Of a stretch of DNA of 64,000 nucleotides, positions 17,256-26,645 are shown in pieces. Position 1 is the stretch's first letter; each line of letters begins with the position of its first letter. The position numbers and the translations under genes are program-made. The DNA lies in contig DATHTE010000109.1 in NCBI GenBank assembly GCA_035463475.1, positions 62,001-126,000 of the forward strand. Reading direction: 5' to 3'. Below the pieces are notes generated by a model, which did not search any database, was not told where the DNA came from, and saw only the letters and a list, made by a program, of their open reading frames with translations. Source of the DNA: JACPDI01 sp035463475. GTDB taxonomy: Bacteria > Acidobacteriota > Vicinamibacteria > Vicinamibacterales > 2-12-FULL-66-21.

Positions 17256-17785
17256 AACGCCTGATCCTGACGAGTTGCCTCGTCGTGCTGCCCGCCGTCG
17301 CGCTGGCGACGCAGGAGCCGCCGAAGCCGCGGGAAAAACAGGAGACGCAGGAAAGACAGGAAAAGCGAGAACCGCCGGCGCCGAGGCCGCCCGTGGACAC
17401 CGGCCAGGTCGTCAACGTCAAGGTCGACATCACGATCAGCGAACAGGCCGGTTCGGCGGCGGCTCAAACCAAGAACGTCTCGATTGTTGCCGCGGACGGC
17501 AATACTGGACGGATCCGGAGCTACAACCCGCTGGGGGGCGCGAGGGCCGGGGAACTGAACGTGGATGTCAGACCCAGGCTTGTCCAGGGCGGGCGCGTGC
17601 GGGTGGATCTCGTCGTCGAGTATCGCCCCTTTGCCCAGGGGGCATCCGAGGCGGCTACGCCGGGCCTGAGCGAATCAATGACGGTGTATCTGCAGGAAGG
17701 CAAGCCGCTGGTCGTGTCGCAGTCGGCGGATCCGAACAGCGATCGCAGGGTGACGCTGGAGGTGCGGGCGCAAGTGCTGCGCTGA
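17252..17785 (+). CDS. Secreted hypothetical protein of the sigma-factor operon
   Basis: 177 residues. A signal peptide (MKRLILTSCLVVLPAVALA) precedes a Lys/Glu/Arg/Pro-rich linker (about 22-50). A beta-rich domain follows ('VVNVKVDITISEQ', 'LNVDVRPRLVQGGRVRVDLVVEY', 'VTLEVRAQVLR'). I do not recognise the domain. Starts with an ATGA overlap with the membrane protein, so it is probably a periplasmic partner or output of this sigma system. Confidence 0.7.
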   Translation: MKRLILTSCLVVLPAVALATQEPPKPREKQETQERQEKREPPAPRPPVDTGQVVNVKVDITISEQAGSAAAQTKNVSIVAADGNTGRIRSYNPLGGARAGELNVDVRPRLVQGGRVRVDLVVEYRPFAQGASEAATPGLSESMTVYLQEGKPLVVSQSADPNSDRRVTLEVRAQVLR

Positions 17786-17861
17786 AATGCGGTTTGGAAC
17801 CGATCCTCAGGAGTGTCCAGACCTCGGCGGGCGGTTCAACGCCTCTGCGTCCCCTGCGGGT

Positions 17862-19307
17862 TCAATCCCGCTGCGTTCGCTGTGTCCCCTGCGGCGAAAG
17901 GAGCACGACCTGTAGATCCCCGACGTTCGTGCCGGTCGGACCGGTCCGGACAAGATCGCCTAAGCGATCGAAGTAGCCGTAGGCATCGTTCGCGTCGAGC
18001 GCGGCGTCAACTGGCGGCAGGCCCGCGGCGATGGCGCGGGCCTGCGAGCCGGAATCGGCCAGCGCTCCTGCCGCATCCGTTGGGCCGTCCACGCCATCCG
18101 TGCCGATGCTCACCAGCAGCGCGCGCCGCGGCGCGCGCGCCAGCGCCGGGACGGCGGCGAGCGCCAGCTCCTGGTTCCGGCCGCCGCGCCCGCTGCCCCG
18201 CACGTGCACGGTCGTCTCGCCACTGCTTATCACGCAGGCCGGGTCGCCGCCGACCGCGTGATCCAGCGCGCGTGCGACGATCTCGGCTCCCGCGACTCGC
18301 GCCTCGCCGAGCGTCGGCGCCGGGATCACCATCGTCCGATATCCGTGCTGCTCCGCTGCGCGCCGCGCCGCTTCCATCGCGTCGCGGCGGCTACCGATCA
18401 CGAACGCGGAGGCCCGCGCCAGGCGCGGGTCACCCGGCTTGGGCGTCTCCTCTTCCTCTCCGCGCTCCCCCCGGGCGAGGCGCTCGCGCACGCCGGCCGG
18501 CACGCGGTCCCAGAGCCCGCGCGAGCGCAGCACGTGCGCCGCGCCGGCAAAGGTCGAAGGATCCGGAGCCCCGGGCCCGGACCCGATGACGCTGACGTCA
18601 TCTTCCCGAACGCCGATTACGTCCGACATCGCGAGCGTGCAGCAGGCGCCGGCCCGGGCGGCGAGCCACCCGCCCTTCACGGCCGACAGGTGCTTCCGCA
18701 CCGCGTTCATCTCCTCGATCGGCAAGCCGCGCGCGAGCATCAGTTGAGCCGCGGCGATCTTCTCGTCGAGCGAGAGGCCGGCCGCGGGAAGGGCCATCAT
18801 CGCGGACGCGCCTCCCGAAAGGAGGATGACGAGCGCCGACCCGTCCTCGAGACTCGCCGCCAGCTGCAACGCGCGCGATGCGGTGCGAACGCTCTCCCAC
18901 GTCGGCATAGGATGCGGACCCGTGGCGATCACGCCATCGCGCAGGCGTCCGCCGGCCCAGTCCGCGAAGGCGTCGCGCATGCCCTGCGCCGCCTTGCCGA
19001 CTGCGCACGCGTGGAACGCGGAGAAGTTCCGGAGCGTGGCGCCCGCCGTCGCGTTCAGGGCGCGATGGACCAGAACGCGCGGATCGACCCCTTCGAGCGC
19101 CGCTCGAGCGATCGCGAGGGCGTCGCGGCGGAGGTCAGTGGAATTGGGTGGGATGGTCCGACCACGCGGAGAAAGCTGACAATCCGGTGAGAGCGTCGAA
19201 CTTCCGCAGCAGGCGGCAGACGATGATCTCGGCGTCCTCCTTCTCGCACAGCTGATCGAGCTGCTTGAGAACCAGGCCCAGGGCCTGCTCGAAGCCGCTG
19301 ATCGCAC
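17862..19307 (-). CDS. Glycerate 2-kinase (MOFRL family)
   Basis: This kinase phosphorylates glycerate, linking glyoxylate or serine metabolism to glycolysis. Family motifs are present: 'GKAAQGM' near the start, the ATP/substrate loop 'LSGGASAMMALPA', 'RKHLSAVKGG', 'GSGRGGRNQELAL' and 'SIGTDGVDGPTDAAGA' in the MOFRL domain. The conserved region begins at about base 19139 (LRRDALAIARAALEGVDP). The only canonical in-frame start upstream is a GTG at 19307, which overlaps the preceding gene by 173 bases; its first 55 residues are Ser/Arg-rich and look non-native. The true start may be a rare codon near 19137-19154. Confidence 0.9.
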   Translation of the reverse strand: MRSAASSRPWAWFSSSSISCARRRTPRSSSAACCGSSTLSPDCQLSPRGRTIPPNSTDLRRDALAIARAALEGVDPRVLVHRALNATAGATLRNFSAFHACAVGKAAQGMRDAFADWAGGRLRDGVIATGPHPMPTWESVRTASRALQLAASLEDGSALVILLSGGASAMMALPAAGLSLDEKIAAAQLMLARGLPIEEMNAVRKHLSAVKGGWLAARAGACCTLAMSDVIGVREDDVSVIGSGPGAPDPSTFAGAAHVLRSRGLWDRVPAGVRERLARGERGEEEETPKPGDPRLARASAFVIGSRRDAMEAARRAAEQHGYRTMVIPAPTLGEARVAGAEIVARALDHAVGGDPACVISSGETTVHVRGSGRGGRNQELALAAVPALARAPRRALLVSIGTDGVDGPTDAAGALADSGSQARAIAAGLPPVDAALDANDAYGYFDRLGDLVRTGPTGTNVGDLQVVLLSPQGTQRTQRD

Positions 19308-19434
19308 GCTCCGAGTAGACGTCCCGCTGGTGCCTGAGGCATTCGCGGTGCTTGATGAACTCTTCCTTGTAGAACTTGGTGAGCACGTCCAAGTGCGAGG
19401 GAACGCGGTGTCGTCGATCGCTCTCGAAGCGCAT
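19135..19434 (-). CDS. Small hypothetical protein, helical
   Basis: 99 residues, start ATG 19434 with AGGAG four bases upstream. The predicted structure is mostly helical with charged heptads (FYKEEFIKHRECLRHQRDVYSERAISGFEQALGLVLKQLDQLCEKEDAEIIVC is the central part, read in segments). No family recognised. It directly precedes the glycerate kinase and probably couples to its translation. Confidence 0.65.
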   Translation of the reverse strand: MRFESDRRHRVPSHLDVLTKFYKEEFIKHRECLRHQRDVYSERAISGFEQALGLVLKQLDQLCEKEDAEIIVCRLLRKFDALTGLSAFSAWSDHPTQFH

Positions 19435-19523
19435 ACGACTCCTGGGGGTCAGTTCACCATCACTCGCGCGGATCGATCGAGTGTAGCCACCCGCGCGCGC
19501 GGGTGTCAACGGGTGATCGACAA

Positions 19524-20417
19524 TCAGGTTGTCCTAACGCCGCGGGCTGCGATGTATCCGCCGACGCACCCGATGGCCATCCCGCCGGCCACCAGTCCGG
19601 CGGCGAGCCACGGAGCCATGAAGGCCACGCCGGTAAGCCCGAGGGCGTCGCTCAGCATCGCCCCATACCGAAGCTGTAATCCGTACAGCCCGGCCCCCAG
19701 CAGCATGACCGCGAGCACCGCCCCGGCGCCCCCTTGCAGGACCCCCTCGGCCACAAACGGCCCGCGGACGTACGCGGCGGGGGCGCCGACCAGTTGCATG
19801 ATTTCGATTTCCTGGCGCCGGGCGACCGCGCCGAGGCGTACCACGTTGGCCACAGTGAAGGCGGCCGCCAGCGCCAGCAGCGCCGCGACGGCTATGGCAA
19901 GCGCGCTCGCCATCCGCATGAGCGAGGCGACGCGGGCGAGCCAGTTGCGGTCCGCCCGCACGTCCGCCACGCCGGGCAGCGCCGAGACCTCCCTCACCAG
20001 CCGATCGACCTCATCCGGCACCGCACGGTCGGGCTTGAGCCGGGCCTCAATCGACGCGGGCAGCGGGTTGTCATCGAGCGAGGCCGCGGCCCCCCCGAGG
20101 TCCGGGAAATCCTGCTGGAAACGCCGGAGCGCTTCCGACTTCGAGACGTAGTACCGTCGCGCGGCGAGCCCGCTCCCGTCCACCCGCCGCTCGACCGCGT
20201 CGATCTGGTCGCGGGTCGCACTGTCACGAAGGAAGATCGAGATCTCGGCGCTCTGCTGCCACCGCGCCAGGAGCCGCTCGGCATTGCCGGCTGCGATCGC
20301 GAACCCGCCGGGCACCGAAATGGCGGCGGCGATCGTCACGATCGACAGCGCGCTGGCCCCCCGCCTCCGCCACAGGCTCGTGGCGGCCTCCTCGATGAAG
20401 TAGCGGACCGCTCCCAT
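19524..20417 (-). CDS. ftsX: Cell-division ABC transporter permease FtsX
   Basis: A 297-residue FtsX with an N-terminal cytoplasmic tail and a first helix (about 22-43). A periplasmic domain of about 120 residues (SAEISIFLRDSATRDQIDAVER...ASIEARLKP) precedes three C-terminal helices. With FtsE it regulates peptidoglycan hydrolases at the division site. The ATG is one base after the ftsE stop, so the two are translated together. The periplasmic 'VDRLVREVSALPGVADV' segment is typical of the family. Confidence 0.95.
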   Translation of the reverse strand: MGAVRYFIEEAATSLWRRRGASALSIVTIAAAISVPGGFAIAAGNAERLLARWQQSAEISIFLRDSATRDQIDAVERRVDGSGLAARRYYVSKSEALRRFQQDFPDLGGAAASLDDNPLPASIEARLKPDRAVPDEVDRLVREVSALPGVADVRADRNWLARVASLMRMASALAIAVAALLALAAAFTVANVVRLGAVARRQEIEIMQLVGAPAAYVRGPFVAEGVLQGGAGAVLAVMLLGAGLYGLQLRYGAMLSDALGLTGVAFMAPWLAAGLVAGGMAIGCVGGYIAARGVRTT

Positions 20418-20418
20418 G

Positions 20419-21078
20419 TCACGTCACCTCGACGATGCGGCCGTGATCGAGGGTGAGGGACCGTCGCCCGACGCGGCGGATCAGCTCGCGGTCGTGAGTG
20501 GCCACGAGCACCGTCGTTCCGCGCGCGTTGATCTCCCGAAAGAGATTCATGATCTCCAGCGAGAGATCCGGGTCGAGGTTGCCCGTCGGTTCATCGGCCA
20601 GGATGACAATCGGATCGTTGACGATGGCGCGGGCGATGGCGACGCGCTGCTGCTCTCCGCCGGACAGTTCGAGAGGGTACGCCGACATGCGGTGCTGTAG
20701 CCCGACCCACTTGAGCACCTGGAACGTGCGCCGCCGCTGGTGGGAGTCGGGGATCCCGAGCACGCGCATGACGAACGACACGTTCTCGAGGACGGTCTTC
20801 TCCGGGATGAGCTTGAAGTCCTGGAACACGAACCCCACGCTGCGCCGGTACGCCTGCACGTCGCGCGGGCGCATTCGCGCGAGATCGCTGCCGTTGACGG
20901 CCAGCGTTCCGTGCGTCGGCAGTTCCTCGCGCAACAGCAGCCGCAGCAGCGTCGACTTGCCCGCGCCGCTCGGCCCCGTGAGGAAGACGAACTCCCCCTT
21001 GTCGATCCGGAGCGACAGATCGCGCAGCGCGTAGACGCCTCGGCTGTAGACCTTGGAAATCCGGGAGGCCTCGATCAC
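20419..21078 (-). CDS. ftsE: Cell-division ATP-binding protein FtsE
   Basis: A 219-residue ABC ATPase. Walker A GPSGAGKST (about 37-45), Q-loop (VGFVFQDFKLI), signature LSGGEQQ, Walker B VILADEPTGNLD and the H-loop (VLVATHDREL) are all present. It pairs with FtsX. Begins 41 bases after the gatB stop on the same strand. Confidence 0.95.
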   Translation of the reverse strand: MIEASRISKVYSRGVYALRDLSLRIDKGEFVFLTGPSGAGKSTLLRLLLREELPTHGTLAVNGSDLARMRPRDVQAYRRSVGFVFQDFKLIPEKTVLENVSFVMRVLGIPDSHQRRRTFQVLKWVGLQHRMSAYPLELSGGEQQRVAIARAIVNDPIVILADEPTGNLDPDLSLEIMNLFREINARGTTVLVATHDRELIRRVGRRSLTLDHGRIVEVT

Positions 21079-21119
21079 GTGAACTCGTGTGTGCGGAACA
21101 GGATAACAGAAGAACGCCG

Positions 21120-22571
<1,452 letters not shown>

Positions 22572-22624
22572 CGACCATCCAGGCGGCGTTCGCCAGCGCG
22601 GATGGTACTACGGAACGAAACCGT

Positions 22625-24058
22625 TCACGCGAAGGTGGCGTGAGGCGCCCGGCGCCGCGCAATGGTGTCGGCGAGCTCCAGCCGCTCCAGCCGCCGATAC
22701 AGCGCGCGGCGGCTCAGCCCGAGCATCTGTGCGGCGGCTTTTTTGTTCCCGCCGGCGCGATCGAGCGCGCGTTGAATGTGCTCGCGCTCGATCGTCGTCA
22801 GACGCTCGACGTCCGCGGCGTCCGCGGGCGCCCCCGGCCGTTGCGAAGCCGCGCCGGTGCGCTGCGCCTCGGGCGCCACCGCCGGCGGCATGGCTCGCGC
22901 GATCTCCCGCTCGGTGATGATGTCGGTCTCCGCCAGGATGCACGCGCGCTCGATGACGTTGCGCAGCTCGCGAACGTTGCCGTCCCAGCGCGCGCCAACC
23001 AGCACGCGCTCGGCGCCCGGCGCGATACCGGTGATTTCTTTCTGCAGCCGTTCCGCGCACGCCTTGATGAACGCCGCGCTCAGGTACGGCACGTCCTCGC
23101 GGCGATCGCGGAGCGCGGGCAGCCTGATCTCCACCACGTTGAGACGGTAGTACAGGTCGCCGCGGAAGCGGCCGGCCGTCACTTCCGCCCGCAGGTCCTT
23201 GTTGGTGGACGCGATCACGTGCACGTCCACGCGGCGCGACTCGAGCGAGCCGATGCGGTTGACCTCGCCCGATTCGAGGACGCGCAGCAGTTTGGCCTGG
23301 ACCGGAGGAGGCAGCTCGCCGATCTCGTCCAGCAGCAGCGTCCCGCCGTCCGCGATCTCGAAGAGTCCCGGCTTGGTGTCGGTCGCGCCGGTGAACGCGC
23401 CGCGCACGTGGCCGAACAGCTCGCTCTCGAACAGGGTCTCGACCACGGCCGAGCAGTTGATCGTGACGAAGCGGCGATCGTACCGCGGTCCGAGCTGGTG
23501 GAGCGCGCGCGCCACGAGCTCCTTGCCGGTGCCCGTCTCCCCGGTGACCGTGGCAATGTGCACGTGCGGCGCAAGCCGGCGAATCAGCTCGAACAGTTCC
23601 TGCATCACCGGGCTGCGGCCGATCATGCCGCAAAATTCCAGCTGCCGGGCCACGTCGCTCTCGATCGCCATCAGCGTCCGGCGGCGATCCAGTTCCTCGC
23701 GAACGCCGTTGAGCAGGCGCTCGATGCGCGGAAAATCGAGCGGCTTGTCCAGGTAGTCCATCGCGCCGAGCTTGATCGCTTCGACCGCCGAGTCGATCGT
23801 GGCGAAGCCGGTCATGAGGATGGCCTGGCATCTCGAGTCGGTCTCCCGGATCGCGCGCAGCACCTCGAGGCCGCCAACGTCGGGCATGCGCAGGTCGATC
23901 AACGCGACGTCCACCCGGTGGGCGGACAGGTATTCGATCGCTTGCAGACCGCCCGAGCAGTTCACGACGTCGAAGCCGGCGCGACGGGCGAAGCGGCCGA
24001 GAACGTCCAGAATGCCTGGTTCGTCATCGACAAGGAGCACGACGGGACGATCGCTCAT
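22625..24058 (-). CDS. NtrC-type sigma-54-dependent response regulator
   Basis: 477 residues. The receiver domain (about 6-120) has acidic DDE, phospho-acceptor Asp in 'VDVALIDLRMPD' and Lys in 'YLDKP'. The AAA+ domain (about 150-370) has Walker A GETGTGKE, the sigma-54 contact loop GAFTGA and Walker B LLLDEIGEL. The C-terminal Fis helix-turn-helix is NKKAAAQMLGLSRRALYRRL. It activates sigma-54 promoters when phosphorylated. No kinase gene is adjacent; the NtrY-like kinase at 1-814 is 22 kb away. ATG 24058 is chosen over upstream in-frame codons because the receiver domain begins there. Confidence 0.95.
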   Translation of the reverse strand: MSDRPVVLLVDDEPGILDVLGRFARRAGFDVVNCSGGLQAIEYLSAHRVDVALIDLRMPDVGGLEVLRAIRETDSRCQAILMTGFATIDSAVEAIKLGAMDYLDKPLDFPRIERLLNGVREELDRRRTLMAIESDVARQLEFCGMIGRSPVMQELFELIRRLAPHVHIATVTGETGTGKELVARALHQLGPRYDRRFVTINCSAVVETLFESELFGHVRGAFTGATDTKPGLFEIADGGTLLLDEIGELPPPVQAKLLRVLESGEVNRIGSLESRRVDVHVIASTNKDLRAEVTAGRFRGDLYYRLNVVEIRLPALRDRREDVPYLSAAFIKACAERLQKEITGIAPGAERVLVGARWDGNVRELRNVIERACILAETDIITEREIARAMPPAVAPEAQRTGAASQRPGAPADAADVERLTTIEREHIQRALDRAGGNKKAAAQMLGLSRRALYRRLERLELADTIARRRAPHATFA

Positions 24059-24193
24059 GGGAAATCCTCGGGGAGGTTGCCTGCGGGCGTTCGCAAGAGG
24101 CGGGCCGGCGCGCGATCGGGCAGGCGACGGAGTAACCTGCTCACCAGACACGACTTACTGCACGGGTCGTCGAGCGGCCCCTCCGTGCGGGAC

Positions 24194-24217
24194 GTGTGCG
24201 CTCGTGTGCGCGCACAC
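24194..24217. promoter_or_regulatory. Palindrome in the divergent ntrC-like / SpoIID-like promoter region
   Basis: GTGTGCG-CGCACAC (24204-24217) is a perfect 14-base palindrome, with a further direct copy of GTGTGCG at 24194-24200. It lies in the 256-base region between the minus-strand regulator gene (start 24058) and the plus-strand lipoprotein gene (start 24315), where an operator would act on both. Confidence 0.4.
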
Positions 24218-24230
24218 ACACGGAGAGCAA

Positions 24231-24280
24231 TGCCGAAGGCCGAATGCCGAATGCCGAAGGCGTCGAATGCCGAAGGCGTG
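24231..24280. repeat. TGCCGAAGGCCGAA tandem repeat
   Basis: Four imperfect tandem copies of a TGCCGAA(GGC) unit. A shorter two-unit copy follows groEL at 6947-6967. No coding or known element is seen. Confidence 0.6.
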
Positions 24281-24314
24281 GGGGGGGCGGAACAGACTTA
24301 GCGACAATACGTTT

Positions 24315-25298
24315 GTGGCCCGCAAAGTCCTTGTGCTCCTCGCGGTCGTTGCGGCGGCGGCGTGCGGGCCTCGTCCGACGCCACGCGAGGCGCCCGGGCG
24401 GCCGGCCGCGGCTGTCGCGGTCGAGACCATCCGCGTCGGCATCAGCGTCGAGGGACGACGGCAGATCGTGGTCGTTCCGCTGGAGGAATACGCCCTCGCT
24501 TCCGCCCTGTCGGAGGTTGCGCCTCCAACAGGCGAGAACGCCGTGATGGCGCGCGTCTACCAGGTCCAGGCGGTGCTGGCCCGGACGTACGCCATCGCAC
24601 ACGTGCGGCGGCATGCGAAGGAAGGCTTCGACCTGTGCGATGGGACCCACTGCCAGCTCGTCGATCTCGAGCGCCCGCGCCGGTCCCGTTGGGCCAACAT
24701 CGCGCGCGAGTCCGTGGAGCGGACGCGCGGGCAGGTGCTGTATCACGCCGGCGTTCCGGCCAGCACGTTCTTCCACGCGGACTGCGGCGGCCGCCGCGCG
24801 TCAGCGGCCGACGTCTGGGGCGGCCGCGAACTGGCCTACCTGCGGGGCGGCGCCGACCCGCTGCCCGGCCACCGCACGCACCAGGCCTGGCGCTTCGCGG
24901 TCGGGCGGGAAAAGCTCCGCGCGGCCCTGAATGCCACGCCCCGCACCGCCGTCGGCGCGCGGCTCGACACCATCGACGTGCAGAGCCGCGACCAGAGCGG
25001 CCGCGCGCGGTTTCTGATCCTGAACGGCGAGCGGGCGCCGCTCGTGCGCGGCGAGGAGTTCCGGGCCGCAGTGGCTGGCGCCCTGGGGCCGCGCACCATC
25101 CGCAGCTCGAGTTTCGAAGTGCGGCGCGCCGGCAGTGTCTTTCACTTCGAGGGGCGGGGTTTCGGCCACGGCGTCGGCCTCTGCCAGCTCGGGGCGCTCG
25201 CCCGAGCAGAAGCCGGCGAATCGGCAGAGCGGATCCTGTCCTTCTACTTCCCCGGAACGTCTCTTCGCGTCACGAAACGGACGGCGAAGTCGCGCTAG
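24315..25298 (+). CDS. SpoIID/LytB-domain lipoprotein
   Basis: 327 residues starting at GTG 24315. A short signal ends in a lipobox (AAAC, about residue 17). The SpoIID domain follows with 'VPLEEYALASALSEV', 'VQAVLARTYAIAH', the 'HADCGGRRASAADVWGG' motif and 'FGHGVGLCQLGA'. SpoIID-type proteins cleave denuded glycan strands in sporulation; in non-sporulating bacteria they act in cell-wall or amidase-enhancer roles. A periplasmic lipid-anchored location is inferred. Divergent to the NtrC-type gene. Confidence 0.9.
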   Translation: MARKVLVLLAVVAAAACGPRPTPREAPGRPAAAVAVETIRVGISVEGRRQIVVVPLEEYALASALSEVAPPTGENAVMARVYQVQAVLARTYAIAHVRRHAKEGFDLCDGTHCQLVDLERPRRSRWANIARESVERTRGQVLYHAGVPASTFFHADCGGRRASAADVWGGRELAYLRGGADPLPGHRTHQAWRFAVGREKLRAALNATPRTAVGARLDTIDVQSRDQSGRARFLILNGERAPLVRGEEFRAAVAGALGPRTIRSSSFEVRRAGSVFHFEGRGFGHGVGLCQLGALARAEAGESAERILSFYFPGTSLRVTKRTAKSR

Positions 25299-25331
25299 GT
25301 CAAAGACATTCGGGGCCTTTCACGTCCCGGA

Positions 25332-25369
25332 TATAATGACCGTGTAAACGCTCGTCCAGTCCCGAGCGT
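25332..25369 (+). promoter_or_regulatory. Promoter -10 box and 5'-UTR hairpin of the ECF sigma gene
   Basis: TATAAT at 25332-25337 has only a weak -35 (TTCGGG, 17 bases upstream). Just downstream ACGCTCG (25348-25354) and CGAGCGT (25363-25369) form a perfect seven-base stem with an eight-base loop that ends nine bases before the ATG. No normal Shine-Dalgarno is visible. Confidence 0.5.
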
Positions 25370-25377
25370 AACTGCAG

Positions 25378-26013
25378 ATGAGAGTCGCCGCACAACCGGT
25401 CAGCCCGGCCGAGGTCGCACGCGAGGCGGATCGCGCCGCCGCCCGCGCCGTCAAAGCGTTTCGCGCCGACGGGCAGCACGACCTGGCCTCGGAGCGCTAC
25501 GGCGAGATCGTCGAGCGCCACCAGCGGCGGGCGTCCCGCATCGCGTTTCACTACCTCCGCGACGCGGCCGATGCGGACGACGCCGTGCAGGACGCTTTCA
25601 TCAAGGCATTCGTGAACCTCGGGACGTACCGCGACGAGCTGCCCTTCGATGTCTGGTTCACGAAGATCCTGGTGAACGGTTGTCTCGATCGCATCAAGTC
25701 GCGCACGCGGCGCGGCCGCTGGATGATCGCGATCGAGGAAGAGGGGCGCGCGGCAGGGGAAGCGCTGCCGCCAGCGCCGGAGCCGACGCCGGAAGCGCAG
25801 ACACTCGCCGCCGAGCGCCGGCGACACCTGGAGGCGGCCATGGCGAAGCTGCCCGAACGGCAGCGGGCGGTGTTCGTCCTGAGTCAGGAGCAGGGGTACA
25901 CTTCGCGCGAAGTCAGCGCGATGACGGGCCTGAAGGAGTCAACCGTCCGCGTGCATCTCTTTCGGGCGATCCGGAAGCTGCGGACGCTGCTGGATACAAC
26001 ACGGGATGGCTGA
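25378..26013 (+). CDS. ECF-type RNA polymerase sigma factor (RpoE-like)
   Basis: 211 residues. Region 2 includes 'RASRIAFHYLRDAADADDAVQDAFIKAF' and 'PFDVWFTKILVNGCLDRIKSR'. The linker is Glu/Pro-rich, and region 4 has 'LPERQRAVFVLSQEQGYTSREVSAMTGLKESTVRVHLFRAIRKLR'-type sequence (read in segments). Its last eight bases overlap the gene for a zinc-binding anti-sigma-like protein. The two ECF factors in this window are different groups, with different linkers and partners. Confidence 0.93.
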   Translation: MRVAAQPVSPAEVAREADRAAARAVKAFRADGQHDLASERYGEIVERHQRRASRIAFHYLRDAADADDAVQDAFIKAFVNLGTYRDELPFDVWFTKILVNGCLDRIKSRTRRGRWMIAIEEEGRAAGEALPPAPEPTPEAQTLAAERRRHLEAAMAKLPERQRAVFVLSQEQGYTSREVSAMTGLKESTVRVHLFRAIRKLRTLLDTTRDG

Positions 26014-26620
26014 AACCAACCAGCTTGCCGCGCTGTTCTCGCGCCTGGCCCGCCGGATGCGGCACCTGAGCGACGAGGAGCTGCTCGCGCTCATCGAGAG
26101 CACGACGCCGGACGCGCACGTCGAAGCGTGCGACCGCTGCGCCACGCGGCACGCCGAACTGCTGTGCGTGATCGCGGAGCTCGACGTCATTCACGCCGAC
26201 GCCGACGCCGCGTTCGACCCCGAGCGGCTGATGCACCAGCGCACGCACATCCTGCGGCGGCTCGATCGCAACAACGGTCCTGCCCGCGTGCTGCCGTTCC
26301 CGGCGGCGGCCGCCGAGCGCGGGATGAGCATGGTCGGCGCGGCGGGCCGGCGCTGGGTGGCCGCGGCGGCGATCGGCGGGCTCGTGGTCGGCATCTTCTC
26401 GGGCCGGCTCCTCACGCACCGGGCCGGCGACCCGACCACGGTGGCGCGCCAGGGCCAGCCGAGCGCGCTCAGCAGGCCGGCCGGCGCTCCCGCGATCGTC
26501 CCCGCCGATCTGCGGCCCGGCGTCGACGAGGTGCTGCTCGCCGAGGTGGACGCGGCGCTGTCGCAACCGGGTATCTCCGAGCTCAGCGCGATCGACGCCA
26601 TCACGCCGGCCGCACGGTAG
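26006..26620 (+). CDS. Zinc-binding anti-sigma factor, membrane anchored
   Basis: 204 residues. The N-terminal domain has the HxxxCxxC motif of zinc anti-sigma factors (H-V-E-A-C-D-R-C, about residues 40-47). A membrane helix (about 118-138, 'WVAAAAIGGLVVGIFSGRLL') and a periplasmic tail follow. It should hold the upstream ECF sigma factor inactive until a signal arrives. Overlap of eight bases indicates coupled translation. Confidence 0.8.
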   Translation: MAETNQLAALFSRLARRMRHLSDEELLALIESTTPDAHVEACDRCATRHAELLCVIAELDVIHADADAAFDPERLMHQRTHILRRLDRNNGPARVLPFPAAAAERGMSMVGAAGRRWVAAAAIGGLVVGIFSGRLLTHRAGDPTTVARQGQPSALSRPAGAPAIVPADLRPGVDEVLLAEVDAALSQPGISELSAIDAITPAAR

Positions 26621-26645
26621 TCCCTCCGCGGTCCATAATGAAGAC

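Noticed and set aside
22640..24301. 553-codon plus-strand frame opposite the NtrC-type gene
   Set aside because: The minus-strand gene has all AAA+ and helix-turn-helix motifs; the plus frame has none.
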